A stretch of DNA of 64,000 nucleotides. Source: Tetrapyrgos nigripes. Taxonomy: Eukaryota; Basidiomycota; Agaricomycetes; Agaricales; Campanellaceae. The translations under genes were made by a program, and so were the position numbers. Within the stretch, counting starts at the first letter, position 1, and each line of letters opens with the position of its first letter. Below, piece by piece: positions 10,610-23,415 of this stretch. The notes beneath the pieces are model-generated. The model worked only from the letters and a program-made list of their open reading frames with translations, was not told the DNA's origin and did no database searches. The stretch lies in contig JAACJM010000071.1 of assembly GCA_013368315.1 (NCBI GenBank), positions 62,001 through 126,000 on the forward strand. Reading direction: 5' to 3'.

Positions 10610-12979
10610 TTATTCATCGTCTGAGTGTCCATCACTGTCGTTGACGTTGCCGTTCACATCTGCTCCTTCATCACTATCATCACTATCCTCACTCCCTCCA
10701 TCATTATTCTGCTGAGCCTGAGATGGTGCCACTTGATTAGAAGGAGGGCCAGTGGTCCGAGTCCGTGTCTTTGACTTGACGAAGTCAGATTTTTTGGGTT
10801 TTGGTGTAGCTCGAAGGAGGCCATCATTCTTCGAGGTGGGCTTGGTAGGTTTCTTCCAACGTGGCCGTCGCTTTTCATATTTTGCATTGTCTTTTTCCAC
10901 CATCCACTTCTTCACTTCCTTTTCATAATCTTCCAGCCTCAAGGCATTCTTCGCAGCTCTCTTTTTTTCCTCTGTGTCCCACTTCTCCATCTCTTCCTTC
11001 CAAGCCATTTCTCCCTCCTTCCGTTCCTCTGCTTCCTTTTCCTCTGCTAACCTTGCATTCTCAGCATCCTCAACGAGGCGGAACATTTCATCATCTGTCA
11101 GCATCCTGGCACGGCCATCAGCTAGTAGATGTCGTGACTTTTTCCTTGTCTTGTTTTCATTGTGATCCTCCAACTGTCCCCGCACCTTCTGCACCCACTG
11201 GTCCTGTAGGACAGACTGTGCTTGAAGCCCCGTCATGACACCTTTCTGCACAGCATTGGCATTTTCAAGTTCTTGAACAGCGGCCTGGAGCTGAGCTTCG
11301 TACTCTGTCTGTGGCCCTTGTGCCAGCAGTTGCTCGTAACGACGCTTGTTTGGGGATATGAATGTCATGACCAAAGGAGGAGGGACTGAGGTGGAGTGTA
11401 GCGGCTGGGTGGATATGAGAAATTCGAAAGAGGGCGATAACGCAAGGCATGAAACAGTATGGGCTACTCGAACAGGTGTGGTAGGAAGAGGTTGTGTGTT
11501 TATGGGTGGAGTGGAAGGTGTGGCTGTAGAGTCACTACCTGAGGCCGATGCAGGTATGTTTTCATCTGATTGGTGTTTCTTTATTTCGCTGGTGATGAGA
11601 CCTGAGACATGTTTCGCAGAGGCTGTGAGGCCGAGAGGCATAGTACGTCGACTGGAAGTTGTTGTCTCCAGACTAGCTGCCATCATGGAGGCCGTTATCT
11701 TGTCGGGATTGAAAGGTACGACGCCGGTTTCTCGAAATGCTGCCTTGATGTTGTCTGACGTAAACGTTTCGACATGTGGTTTTGCATAGACTGCGAAGAA
11801 GTTCGATTTTGTGACCTTGTAACCCCGCCGTTCATAGTCATCTCGGGCAGAGCTCCAAGCTTTCTTCAGTGGGCTGAAGAGAACTACATCGAGGCCTTGA
11901 TAAACGTGGGTAGAGTGCGAGGGGTAACAGAGAACATGGATATTATTTTCTCGGGCATACTTGAGGAAGCCATGGGTGTAATGCGACGCATGTCCATCAA
12001 CCAGAAGCAGACGAGCACGACCTGCTGCCTTGCCCTTGGTCTGTTTGTCAAAGTCTTCCAGCCATGCAACTCCGATCTCTCCTTCAATGTATCCCTTCTT
12101 CGAGTATGAGAGCCTGTGCAAGTGGTGAGTTCTAATTTGGTGCACTTGACGGTGCTGACATTACCTTGCATCAATTGGATTATTTTGCAGCCATTTCGTC
12201 TGGTAGCCTTGTCCCTTGAAGATGATTGCTGGAGCAAGACAAGTACCATTGGCACAAATTGTAGGGAGCACGGTGATGTTTTCTCGGTCACCACTGCGTT
12301 GCTGGTGTACTATAGATGCCCCTTTCCTGCCTATAACGTATTCCTTGCTTCCTATCCCTGTCTGTAGCCCACTCTCATCAGCACCATACACCAACTCATC
12401 TGGTATATTGTACTTCTCGCGACATCCTTTCAATAGATTAAAATATTCCTCCTTTGTGACCGGATTAACAGCACGACCGCGTTTGTCATCGAGAGGTCGA
12501 GACCAATATCTCCCCAGCTTGTCATGGTGCTTGTTGATAAAGCGTGTGGCCCAGTCCTTCCCAAGACCCTTCTCCGGTGCTAGAGACCCCAGCCTGCACT
12601 TGAGTATATGCTCAGCATGCTGCTTGATCCTACGAGGACTGAGGGGAAACCCACGGTCTCCACACTCGACAGCAAAATTAACAATCTTTTGTTGTTCTTC
12701 GGGTGTAAGGTGGTGTTTTGTTGCATTGAATTCTGTAATAGTTTGGCCTCCTTTCACATGTCGTGCAAGAGTAGTCGAGCTTAATGCAATGCGATGTCCT
12801 GTCCTCTCGAAGTGGTCATCGGAGATGGCTCGGCAGACTTCTCGAAGACCTAGCTTCTTCTCTCCTCCGGGCTTTCCCAACTCGTCCAGGTATCTCTGCA
12901 CTGCCTTCTTTTTCAGCTCTGAGAGTTCATATGATGCGATGTTCTTCTTGACGGCCTGGGACTTGGCACGGCCTACCAT
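10610..12979 (-). CDS. pogo-like DDE transposase (DDE_1 / CENP-B type)
   Basis: Exons 12979-12165 and 12113-10610, joined in frame, give about 772 residues; an in-frame ATG at 13132 could add 51. Order of domains: an N-terminal psq-type helix-turn-helix region (LKKKAVQRYLDELG … LGLREVCRAISDD), a CENP-B-like DNA-binding part (GKDWATRFINKHHDKLG), then a DDE catalytic core. Catalytic Asp candidates are in VYGADESG, LLLVDGHASH and the third in PSHSTHVYQGLDVVLFSPLK, all present. A long charged, coiled-coil-like C-terminus with KEEMEKWDTEEKKRAAK and an acidic end (DSDDSDEGAD) follows. No terminal inverted repeat or target duplication was found by eye, so element borders are unknown. The open frame suggests a recent or domesticated copy. 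Confidence 0.85.
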
Positions 12980-13132
12980 GTCGAGGATTGGGAAGGAAAA
13001 TTTTTCATGTTTATCCTGCTGGTTGCGTGTTGCGACTCGCAATTTTGTTTTTTGCGACTCTTGAGCACGGCATTTCCATTCTGGGGTTGTCTCTCCTTTA
13101 GGAAAGCGTGATGTGACACCTTTCCTGAGCAC

Positions 13133-15732
13133 GATGTACTTCGAGTCCCTTTCGTCTATCCCTCCTCTTTCCGGAGCTCTGTTTTGCTACAGTATGTATT
13201 CCTTACATGGTATTCTACTTGTGTTGAAAAAATAGAAAGGTCAGATTGCATCTTTCGTTTGTTATTTAGCTATTTTGTACAATCTTAGCTTGATCCTCAT
13301 AGTTCTAGTATAGTAGATAGGTAAAATACCTTCGGACTTCTCATAGAAAGGTAAATAGATTGCTAATCTAGCTCATTGTCAAATGTCCGAGAGGAATACC
13401 TGAGAGGGACACCCCTTCCGAGTCAAATGTACCAAGGAGTGCGGTGTCCCACAGACCCATGGAACCCTGTATAGAATGCGACTACCTGTGTGAGGATTTT
13501 GACGGCTAATTAACCAAGTAAGGCACAAAGTCACGTGGTCTGCGCAACCTTCCGACGGAAACACGGCCACGCCTTACTGCCGCTATTTCCGTTGATGTGT
13601 CCTTTCTTCCCCGCCGCCGTTAGCTTTCTACTCGACACCACTCTCTGGCATTAGTACCACTTTGGCTTTACCTTAGTATACTATATATTAAGATAGGGCG
13701 GCACCTGAAGAAAGTTGATTATATAATAATTTTACCAAGCAAGGTTCCAGAACCAACTGCCATGCTTACTGCCGGTAATTAAGCCCCTGTCCATGTCTGT
13801 TTTCCCAGGCAAACTTCACTACCTATGTTCCACAGCATATATGCTACATACCTCAATGAATATAGCAAAAAGGTCCCTGTAAAATGTATGAAGGTGTTAA
13901 TAGCTCAAAAAAGCCTTAGATTCCACCATGCTGAGGTCAACTATCAGTAAATTGTAAGAAAGCATACTTTCTCAGGTGACTGTATGCAAGATCTGGAATT
14001 TTTGTCATCTAATAGGAATGGAGGAAGGTTTGGAGGTGTGAGTGGGAGGATGTGGGTAGATATGGGGGTGGCTGATAGTATCCTTGCACATCCTCAATGG
14101 TAAGTATGTAATGTACAGTGTATGTGATAAACACCTGGAGTTGCAGGGGTAGTATACTACAAAGGTCAGTACAGAGTATATGTACTTCATGTGAAAACAC
14201 TGAAACTAAACCAATGTAGGCTTGGACCAAGATCTCAAAAACTAATCCTCATAATAACTGTGTATATACCTTTTTTTGAGGTGCACAGTGCTGAGTGAGG
14301 GGAGTCCAGAGCTTAATAATAAAAAAGAGCAAGGGCCAAAGGTCCGAGTGGATTACAACTTGAGTTGGTTACAACGAGAAGATGGCATGTATACTGCACA
14401 CCCTCTCAAGAACAAGGCATACAGTGCTGAGTGAGTCATCATAATAAGTAATCATGTATACGTACTCTTTTATCGAGGACGAGGCGCCAGCCGAGTCAGC
14501 AGGGTCCAGGGGCGCAGCCCTGGCGAGCTGTGAATCCGTGCCATAGGCAGGTGCAAGCGATAGCCATCACAAAAAAAGCGAGTATCTTCTGAGCAAAGAC
14601 AAGCCGCATAAGCTGTCGTAGGTGATAACTATTATTCCAGACCTTAAACTGCTATCCAAAATCCTGTATTTAAGTACGAGGTCAAAAATAAAGTTCGGCA
14701 TCAAAATTATATTTGAAAGAACAATCTCGATATTGTATGCTTGAATTGCAGTATCCATGGATCTACCTACACTTATTGAAACAAAAAAGGATATGGAACC
14801 CATAGGAGGAAATAAGCTAAAGACAAAAGATGTTACATGTGAGATTCATAAGTGTGACTTGTCTTAGACTGACATCGGAAATCTTCCACTTGGGAAGAAC
14901 GTCGGAAAAGAAGTTGGGATTTGAGTGATTTGAGATAATCTTTGACACTACATGGCATGTCTTTCTGACATGTCTTAAAGAAGCTATCTATCTACTTACA
15001 GCTGGACGACAAAAGATCATTTCCAGAAGTACAAGCCAAGACTGAAAGATATCACTTACGAGAAAGACAAGGCTCACACACCTTAGATACAGTGAACTTC
15101 TACTAACCGTTGAAGTGCTCACTATTATGGCAAGAGTCAGATGTCACAGAAAAATACTGGGATATGTAGGACGACTTATAGTTCCTAAACTTAGGTACAC
15201 AGTAATTCTAGTAGCAGTGGTAAGCCCTGAACACCTCTCATTCTTGACAAGGGGCAAGTGTAATTTTGCCCTTAACCGCCTGGTTCATCTAAGCTGAACT
15301 GTGAGAAAAGGTATCCTTTCAGTAGCTGCAAGCTTCGTATTTCAAATGGTAAACTGCAAGGCGGACAAGTCATCTCCATGTCATAAGCAAGAAGATGCTG
15401 TTTGAGCCTGTCTGAGTCAACAGTCTGCTGGAGAATCTCGGCCATAAATTTATTATCGTACATAGCAGTGAAAAAAGTCTCAATCACATTGGAGGTGATG
15501 ACTACATTTACAAAACAGGTAATGATAATGATGATGGAATACTAGGTAGGATAGCAATAATAGGATAGTGGCGATGATAACATAGACGGATATGTAATCA
15601 AGGAGACAAAAAGGTATAGGCAATCACAGCAGATTTGGGTATTAGGCAATGAGATGATACGAAGGGTATAGAAGTGGAAGCAAAAGGGATGGATAGAGAT
15701 GGAGACAGGCGAAAACAAAGACCAAGAAGCAA
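13133..15732. other. gene-poor stretch, no gene recognised
   Basis: AT-rich sequence with many short stops. No ORF with a recognisable motif or coherent splice sites was found. At 14,527-14,574 (minus) there is a copy of a terminal motif (ending CACAGCTCG) that recurs at 44,981 and 45,695, suggesting a degraded repeat end here. Confidence 0.6.
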
Positions 15733-17652
15733 CTACACAGCCACTGTCCCTGTTGCCGCAGCGGTAGGATTGACGACACTGGATGAAGCACTAGGAGCGA
15801 CAGGAGGAGACAGTTCACTGGTAGCACCAGGGACAACGGCAACAGTGGATGTTAGAGTAGAGACAGTGGATGTTGAGTTAGTGATAGCAGTGGATGTTGT
15901 GATAGCAGTGGATGTCGAGGTAGCAATAGCAGTAGGTAAGCTTTTAGCAGCCTCTTCAGCTTCCTCAGCAGCAGCCATTTCCTTGGCAAGGCGCTGAAAA
16001 TGTTCGTTTTCATCTTCAGACTCGGCGTCAGAGTCTGTTGCATCATCGTCATCATCATCGGGAATCTTGCCAAAGACCTGTCTGCACAAAGTCACCAACT
16101 TGCAATGAAGAGGGGGAACAAATGATTTACTTATCCCACCATGTTAGCGTGTCTACAGCCCACTTTTTGCTACCAGTCTGAAATCTTGAGACGACATCCT
16201 TGTGGAAGGTGTCATAGCGAAATTTTCGATCCATGATTTCCCAGCTTTCTACATCAGAGAGTGCAAACCTTACCTATAAAGAAAGAGACATTAGCAGAAA
16301 GCCATGATAGAAGAACAGTACTCACTTGGCAGCAAACCATGGCAATGAAACCAGGCTCGATCCGTTTGATGCCATTGCTGCAGGCATTAGAGTTGCGAGG
16401 TGCCTTCAAGTAGTCACTGATACCGTTAATGGCACGGGACTCGCCAAATAAAAAAGCACGGGCAGTCTGTATATGACTCAGAGTATTAGTATGAGCTGAG
16501 CATAGAACAATTGGAGGAAGCTCACCCTGACCAAAATAGGAGAGCGAAAGAGACCTTGATACTTGTTTTTTGGTTGATACAGTTCTGGGTCGTAGCAAAA
16601 CCATGGAAGGCTGGAGTTGTCGACTTTTGAGGCACCATCCTTCATCTTAGTCCTCACCCTGTGGATAACGTTAGTACAGAGAACAAAAACAAGACAGAGT
16701 TGGGATCTACTTCTCTGGGTTTCTGACGAAGGCCTCTCTTAATTTCAGAGGGCAAAGGAGCATGCTGGTATGAGGGTGAGTGAATCCACGAGCAGACTTT
16801 GAGACTTCATCCGGGGACAGGGGAGGGTTGAGAAGATCAGAGAGAGGTTTTGAAAGCATATAAGATAGTATTTTCGACTTCAAAAGGTTGGTATCAGAGC
16901 ATCGAGCTTGGCTTGCTTGTTGTTCCAACTACAAGCTTACGTCAGAAACGAGAAAACGAAAGGCAAAGGCAGAAGGTAACAATGAGGGCGAAAACGAAAA
17001 GCAAAGGCAGAAGGTAACAATGATGGCGAAAATGAAAAGCAAAGGTAACAATGATGGCGATGACGACGTACCCATGTAATGAAGTGTTCAAGGTCAGCAG
17101 TCGATTCTCTACCCATTAGCTCCAAGAGGTGTTTTTGAAGACCAGGTACGTGGTTCAAAAACTTGTGATATACCTGCTTGTGCCACTCTTTATCGGCGTC
17201 TGATCTTTAACTTGTGTTAGTATACAATGGAAGGCCTGGACATGACAGGACTTACAAGTCTTCCAAGATTGGGTCGTCAGGGTTTCCATCTAGGGCCCAG
17301 CTGACATGGCAGACGTTACCAATGCCAGTGTAAGGAGACCTCATTCTGTAAAACCATTGAGCGGCATAGCGAAAGGGTTTCAGGGATTCCTGCCTTAAAG
17401 AAAGTAAGGCGTTACTAGATAATAAGTTAGAAGAAGAGTTGTGACTCACATTTGGTTGCGTTTGCGTTTTTTGGCGTTGCCGATGCGCTCTAATGCTTCT
17501 TGAGGTACTGATTGAACGTTGTTCTCCTGTTCCTGAGAGTCAGCATGTGAACGCTTGTGAGTTTGAAGCTCATTGAGAGCAGGTGTGGTTTGGGAATTGC
17601 TGGGGCGGAGAGGAATAGACGCAGGAGGAACAGACACGGGAGGAAGGCTCAT
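15733..17652 (-). CDS. DUF6698-like protein of unknown function
   Basis: A multi-exon minus-strand gene. Exon 1 (17652-17450) starts MSLPPVSVPPASIPLRPS and ends in a basic KKRKRNQM nuclear-localisation-like stretch. Further exons carry PFRYAAQWFYRMRSPYTGIG, EWHKQVYHKFLNHVPGLQKH, a segment reading FCYDPELYQPKNKYQGLF, then FGESRAINGISDYLKAPRNS, RIEPGFIAMVCCQ and WAVDTLTWWDKQVFGKIPDD. The order (a flexible start, an IAMV..Q helix, a WW-x-x-Q-V-F-G end) matches my memory of the DUF6698 family, common in agaricomycetes and often near transposons. The C-terminus is Ala/Ser/Thr rich with an acidic DDDDDDATDSDAESEDE run. Function is unknown. Confidence 0.6.
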
Positions 17653-18030
17653 GGTGGTTCAGTGTAAAGGACCAATAAGTCATGAGACCTTTAAATTTAC
17701 GGGCAAATCGGGCAATCGGGCAAAAATCGGGCAAATTGAGTTAAACGAATCAGGCGAAGATCAACATTGAGCGCCGAAGATCAGCAGTTCTTTGGTATAT
17801 ACAGTAGCGGTCAATATTAGGTATATAAGAGAGCATAGAGAGTAAAGAGTGGAAGATCAGTGGTCAATAGGTATATGAGAGTATCAGTCATTAGCTACGG
17901 AGGTATATAAATGCAAGTCATCAGCTATGGATGTATATAAATGCAAGTTGTCAGCGATCAATAGGTATAAGAGTGCAACGTAGTGCTAAGTCATTGGTAG
18001 TCCATGGAAAGAAGAGTCTACTACGCTCTA
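17653..18030. other. intergenic spacer with short GCAAATCGGGCAA and TCATTAG-type repeats
   Basis: Between the two minus-strand genes. It holds a short repeat of CGGGCAA-like words (17,700-17,740) and several copies of GGTATATAAATGCAAGT-like sequence (17,900-17,960). This is the upstream region of the DUF6698-like gene; nothing coding is seen. Confidence 0.5.
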
Positions 18031-19377
18031 CTAGAGTGATACCTTGGCCTTCTTGACCTGCCTAGCATCTCCTTCGTCATCATCATGGTATCGTTTGTGT
18101 GAGAACTTGTTTGAAGTTCCAGCAGAGCACGCTGAAGGAAATTGAGCGTTGGACTGAAAAAGATCGGTGAGCCAAGGGAAAGAAATGTCAAAAAATCTAT
18201 GTAAGAGGCTTACTTTCTTCTTTTGGCCAGAAGTTCTCTTGGGTGCTGCAGGCTTCGGCAATAGATCAAAAGTCAAGGAGCTATGAGGGCGCCCCAATTC
18301 CATCGTGTGCTGGTAACCTGGGATGTTAATCTGATGATGGTCGGCAGGGACAGGCTCTGGGTCGGAGTCACCACCATCCAGAATAGGGGCAACAAAGGCA
18401 TATGTGCGGGATAGGCCTGGGTAAGTGTAGAGCCCATCAGGCAAGTGATGGAATATGCAAGGATGGCCACCGTCCACTTCAATGGTAGTTGGTGGGGCTG
18501 TAGCGTTGAAAAAGGAAGGGTTCGTTGGGGGTAAGGAGGGGGGTGCAGTAGACAATATGCTGAGAATTCCATCATTCCAAGAAGAAACAATGAAGGGAGG
18601 TGCAGAGGCACTGGCAGAGGCACTGGCAGTCGGTGCAGAACCAGCAGCAATGGTGACGCTAGCAGGAGCGGTGGCAGGAGGAGTGGTGACGGTGGCAGGA
18701 GGAGCAGTGATGCTGGCAGGAGTGGTGACGGTGGCAGGAGGAGCAGTGATGCTGGCAGGAGTGGTGACGGTGGCAGGAGGAGCAGTGACGGCAGCAGGAG
18801 GAGCTCGAAGAGGAAGGACCGTAATGATCTGTGGTTGGGCCGGTGTATGGATGTGATTCGGTGGGGTCCAGACAATCACTGGCATCGGTATAGCTGGACT
18901 GGGAAGAAATTGTGGAGGAAGGGAGGCAGTCATGTTGGGGAGGCTGTTCAACCTCTCCATCATGACTCTAGTTGCCTCTTGGAGAACTCGAGTCGATTCT
19001 CGACTATACAAGTATATGTCCTCGTACAGCTGGTCATACTGTACTTGAGTCCGGGCGGGATTAGTGAGAATCCTGTCACTAACGTAGCCTGTACGCTCTT
19101 CGAGGTTGGGGAACCGAAGTGGGCCAGTCTGTGGTGGGTAAGAGGGTGGATAGGGGATAGGACGGCCTGAAGACGTGTAGACCCGTGAACTGTACCACAC
19201 CACTCTGTCCTCCGCCTTGTAGAGACGTTCATCTTCCAGTGCGATCTCATAGTTGTAATCTGGATCCTCGATATTGTCGCTATAATGTCAGTGAGAGAGG
19301 TAAGAGTCGACGAAGTTTTGAAATGACCACTGCACGGAGGCGTCCTGTCGAAAGGAGGGAGGGAAGTCTGACGCCAT
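18031..19377 (-). CDS. uncharacterised Pro/Ala/Thr-rich protein
   Basis: Start ATG at 19377 (MASDFPPSFRQDASV). A 51-nt intron (donor GTGGTC, branch CTGAC, acceptor ATTATAG) removes an in-frame TGA and joins exon 1 (19377-19331) to exon 2 (from 19279, DNIEDPDYNYEIALEDERLY). A second intron near 18,220-18,150 follows QKKK, and the last exon ends DDDEGDARQVKKAKVSL, a basic nuclear-signal-like tail. The centre is low complexity with the repeat APPATVTTPASIT. No domain is recognised. It sits immediately upstream of the DUF6698-like gene in the same orientation, so the two may be co-inherited, but no functional link is shown. Confidence 0.55.
18666..18800. repeat. 39-bp coding tandem repeat, about 3 copies
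   Basis: The unit around GGCAGGAGTGGTGACGGTGG repeats with a 39-bp period, keeping frame, and encodes the APPATVTTPASIT repeats of the protein above. Confidence 0.8.
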
Positions 19378-20487
19378 AGATAGAAATGAGTGAATGTGAC
19401 TAGTGAGGAGTAGAACGAGTGGTGGCTTGGAATCAAAGTTGAGAGTGAAGTTGGGGTGTATATCACCGAGCTGGCTTTTATACAGGAAATCCTCGATCTG
19501 TTGTTTTGCACCATTTTAGAAGAAATGGAGGCTCTACAGACCTTCTGAGGCTTACGAGCAGCCACTCGAGGGTTGAATGACCAGGTTAGTGGACATTGCA
19601 ACGACTGAACATTGATCAGCTCAAGCAGCTATTGGGCATTGACTTTGGAAGCTTCTTGTGAGAAAAGAAAAGGTCGAAAAACAAGTATGTATCGGCCATA
19701 CTTGTAGGACCAAGTTTTATGGACGAAGGAGACACGAAAAGAGGACAACAAGGAGAGGTGGCTTCAGGATAAGGATGGCTTTTAGAGTCTTCACCGCCGT
19801 TCCAGATCTGCAGTCTGTCTTTAGGTACGTGGTTTGAAATACCAAAAAAGCATGACATGACGCACTGAGTTACATGACGTTTAATGAAGGCGGGATTGCC
19901 ATGGACATTGGATCAACCTAAAAAGACCCTGACGACGACGCCCACAAAAACCAAAATTGTACGAGAATTTTGGAGCCATAATTAAAGCTGCTGCAGTGGT
20001 TGAGCAGTCGCTATCACGGTTTAAGTTTGTGTGTACGTACCAGATGCATGTGGTGTGCTCCTATATCAAAAAAGGTAGTACGGGGTCCTCGGAAAGACAG
20101 CGCCATTGACAGGGAATTACTAGAACACTATCCTGCAAAAATCCCTCGTCACCAATCCCAGTATAACCCCAGCACGTATAGCCATCAATGCGTTCTATGT
20201 TACTCTTGCATTTTTGGGAGAATCAATTACTGCCATCCAGAACTGTTCATCGGAACAATTTAACGTCTGAGAAATATACAAGAAAAAAAAGAAAGACAGC
20301 AAGACATAGGTGGCATAAGCTATGACTTCGGTATCAATAAGAGAAGAAAAAGGTGAAGGTGCACAAAGGAATGGGTCTCTCCATGGGACAAATCTGACTA
20401 GGAGACTACAAAAAGTGACGGCTAAGATAACCGGTCAACTTTTCGGGATAGAAGCTGATTATTAGAGAAGGCATCAAGTTTGGTAGT
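19378..20487. other. intergenic, no gene recognised
   Basis: Only short frames without motifs. Nothing repeat-like was noticed. It is the upstream flank of the Pro/Ala/Thr-rich gene and the 3' flank of the serine-rich gene. Confidence 0.5.
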
Positions 20488-22363
20488 TTATGAGGTAGCT
20501 ATATGCATTCGATTTGCTAGTAATGTAAGTGGAGTATTCTCAGCGAGTGCAGCGGGCACAAAAGCAGGTAAGGAAGGAGCAAGATGAGATGAGGAGATGG
20601 AGACAGAGTCATTGGGCCGAAGATTGGTCACAGCGGAAGAACCATCTTGCGTGAGTGCAGGATGCAGCAAGGAGATGGTAGTCGTCGTCGAAGCATGGGA
20701 TGGAGGGTTGTTCGAAATAATAGGTCTTGGAAGTACAAATTTCTTGTTAACGGGTTTGACTGGCAATTCGGCAGCTGTGGTTGCACCAGTTTTCGACAGC
20801 TCCTTCTCCTTCAGCTCCTTCTCAGCTTTACTTCTCTGCACCTTCTCTGCCTGCTTCTTGAGCCCATCGATGATGCTTCCTTTCACAGGTGCCGGTTTCG
20901 TGGGTGGTTGCAAGTGGGTGGTGGTGTTGGTGTTGGGTTTCGTAGTATGCGCATGCGACGAAGAGGAAGAGGAAGCAGAAGTAGAAGCATTCTCAGCTTT
21001 ACTAGCAGTAGCATTGGCATGAGAAGCAGTGTTTATCTTGGCAATACTGAAGGGGTTTGGTTTGTACTGGACAGATTCTTCGCGTGTAGAGAGGTCAAGG
21101 TCGTTCCAGAGCTTGGTGTCTGCAGAGGAGGGCTCAGTAGAGGAAGCAAGAGCAGATGAGGCTTCGTCATCAGAGGGTTCTGAGTCCGAGTCTGCATATG
21201 CATATCTGGACGATCTCAGGTTGAAAGACCAGACGTCACTAAAGTGGAGGAAGAGGAGTGGAAGGTGCTCCCATTGGACAGCTACCGAGATGTCCAGGCC
21301 CAGGACCAGAGGATCTCCATGAGCTGGCGTCTGAGTGGATGTCTGGGAAGATCTCCGAAAGAGGTGTTCTTCTCCTGCCCTCACAAGAGACACGTCTGGA
21401 ATCCTTTTCACCCTTCTTCCTCTTATTCGTCCCCCAGTCTTCCTGTTCCCGACTGAGCCTCTTAGTCTCCCTCTATCTTCTCCTCGTCTCCAAGCCTTCT
21501 TGATCCCATCTGATACTTGCCCCAGAACTACCGGACGATGTTCTCGAGTTGAAAGACGTGGTTGACAACGGTCTCAAGGATGACGCGGTCGACAAGCATG
21601 AACCAGAATGTGCACGAGCGGCCATCATAACAGCTGACTCGACAGAAAGACGGTTGTTGTCAATGTTGCTGTCAATGTTGCCTTCGATGGAGCTGGGAGC
21701 ACCGATAGAGGATGTCGTTGAGCCACTACGAACAGCTGGGAGTCTCATTGTCGACGGGAGACCGAGACCAAGAATACTACGTTTCTTCCTCATCATAGTC
21801 CGTGCAGCCTCAGGACCAGCTGTTAGAGCACCAGCCTCAAAGCTGCTCGACGAAGTGCGAACAGTCTGGGCACGGCCCTTCTTCTCCTTTTCCTTCTTAT
21901 CCTCCTTGTCCTTCCTTGTCTTCTTCTTCTCTCTGGTGGATTCATCCTCGTCCTTGAATTTCTTCTCGCCTTTGGCTTTAGTCTTCTTGTCGTTCTCCTT
22001 GCCTTTCCTCTCGTCTTTCTTCTCCATAGGAGCGTCATCACCAGGAGCGCCGTTCTTCAGCTGTGCCCAGCTGCTGATATGCGCTAGAGAACGCATGGAA
22101 CACATGGAACCCAAGGCAATGGAACCTTGGTTGTTGCTGGGTTCGGTGCCAGCAGAAGATGGTGGTGCAAGCAAGCCACCCATGGTTGGCATAGCAGAAC
22201 GAGAGGTGCTAATTGGTGCCGGACGACAGTCATCAGAGACTACTCGGTCAATGTTGACGTTGAGTAGCTGAGGATTTGAGATATTCCTGGCATCATAGGC
22301 AGGAGCAGCAAACGTAGGTGAGTTCAGGACAATACCAGAATCCAACTTTGTGTACACTGGCAT
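20488..22363 (-). pseudogene. serine-rich low-complexity protein gene, interrupted by in-frame TAG
   Basis: The frame starts at 22363 (MPVYTKLDSGIVLNSPTF) and runs through a Lys/Glu-rich coiled stretch (KKDERKGKENDKKTKAK) and a Ser-rich part to LETRRR, where TAG occurs at 21475-21473. The same frame then continues with clearly coding-like sequence (RETKRLSREQEDWG, then GRRRTPLSEIFPD) before it closes. A second long frame (20488-21411) carries a Ser/Asp stretch, a helical KKQAEKVQRSKAEKELKEKE and an Ala/Ser-rich end. The intron between the parts (acceptor CCACTTTAG) does not close in phase by eye. I read this as one gene with a nonsense codon and possibly a frameshift; function unknown. Confidence 0.45.
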
Positions 22364-22462
22364 CGACGTTTTGCAGGCAGAAAACGCAGAGAAATGACTT
22401 GCTAAGCGCCTTCTAAAATGTGTGATACCATTTTTCGAAATAATCGACTGGCGTCACATCAG

Positions 22463-22680
22463 ATTTGTGTTGGATGGCGACGGAATCACCACTGTCAGTG
22501 TGAAGGACCATTTCGCGATCAGCGTCATGAAAACAGTCGGTGGGGACAGTGGCGTTGGAGTGGATTTGTGTTGGATGATGCTGACGGAATCACCACTGTC
22601 AGTGCGGAAGACCATTTCGCGGTCAGTGTCACGGAAACAGTCGGTGGGGACAATGGCGTCGGAGTCAATTTGGCTTGGGA
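22463..22680. repeat. tandem duplication, two units of about 105 bp
   Basis: GTGTTGGATG … GACGGAATCACCACTGTCAG … CATTTCGCG … AACAGTCGGTGGGGAC occurs twice in direct tandem with scattered mismatches. No coding role is evident. Confidence 0.8.
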
Positions 22681-22912
22681 TTCGGACAAGGCAAGGAGGA
22701 GGGCGAAAGCAGACATATCTTCAGGAGACCGACACCAGATATCGTAAAGTCTGAAAAGGTCAGGCAACGCAACCTTGTTGGTTAAATCATTAAGTAAAAA
22801 TTGAAACAACCAGACTCACAAATCAACAATCCACCACCTAAACCGGCGTAAAACAGGCCCAACAGAACTTGCTTCCTCTCGGGGACTGCTCTTCACCCTT
22901 CTGCCGACTTCT

Positions 22913-23415
22913 CTAGTTCGCCACAAGCTTGGCCGTAGATTCCTTCTCTTTTGGAGTCAGATGAAGCAGAAGGAACACTTCTAGTGCGATGCATGCGGCG
23001 ATGAGGAAGAGTGCCCTGTGATTGGAATGAAGGTGAGGATGCGGGGCGATCCGCTTCACAGCAAGGAGAATGAGTTCGTGAATGAGGTCAAGAAGGCGGG
23101 TCGGCGTAAGGTGCATGGGTATGGAAATCACAATGAGCATGGCCTTATCGAATGAGGTGGTATGCGAGACCGTGTCCTTGCACAATGCGCTGAAGCGAAT
23201 AATGACGTAGAATAATAAAGAGAGTGTAATGGGAGTGGACGACATGTAAAGACCGTCGAGCAATGAAAAATGGACTCTGGAACTACGCAAGAAGGGGAGC
23301 TGGGGAAAGCCGCAGTTTCTTGTGCCGGCTGACTAAGAGGCAGCCGCAAATTGTCTCGATGTTCGCAGATTACCTTCACTGTTAGCTTCTTGACACGAAT
23401 CATATGGGCCTCCAA
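22913..23415 (-). CDS. possible small membrane protein, unrecognised
   Basis: A minus-strand frame ends at 22913 with three hydrophobic stretches: ITLSLLFYVIIRFSAL, KAMLIVISIPMHLTPT with LIHELILLAV, and ALFLIAACIALEVFLLL. It finishes KEKESTAKLVAN. An upstream exon beginning MIRVKKLTVK (about 23,400) followed by a GTAATC donor could supply the start. No family recognised. The hydrophobic pattern and clean stop favour a real gene, but splice structure is not settled. Confidence 0.3.

Noticed and set aside
12979..13700. Terminal inverted repeat of the pogo-like element
   Set aside because: No inverted match was found between the flanks by eye.
19280..19330. In-frame TGA as a nonsense mutation in the Pro/Ala/Thr-rich gene
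   Set aside because: A well-formed 51-nt intron (GTGGTC donor, CTGAC branch, ATAG acceptor) removes it in phase.
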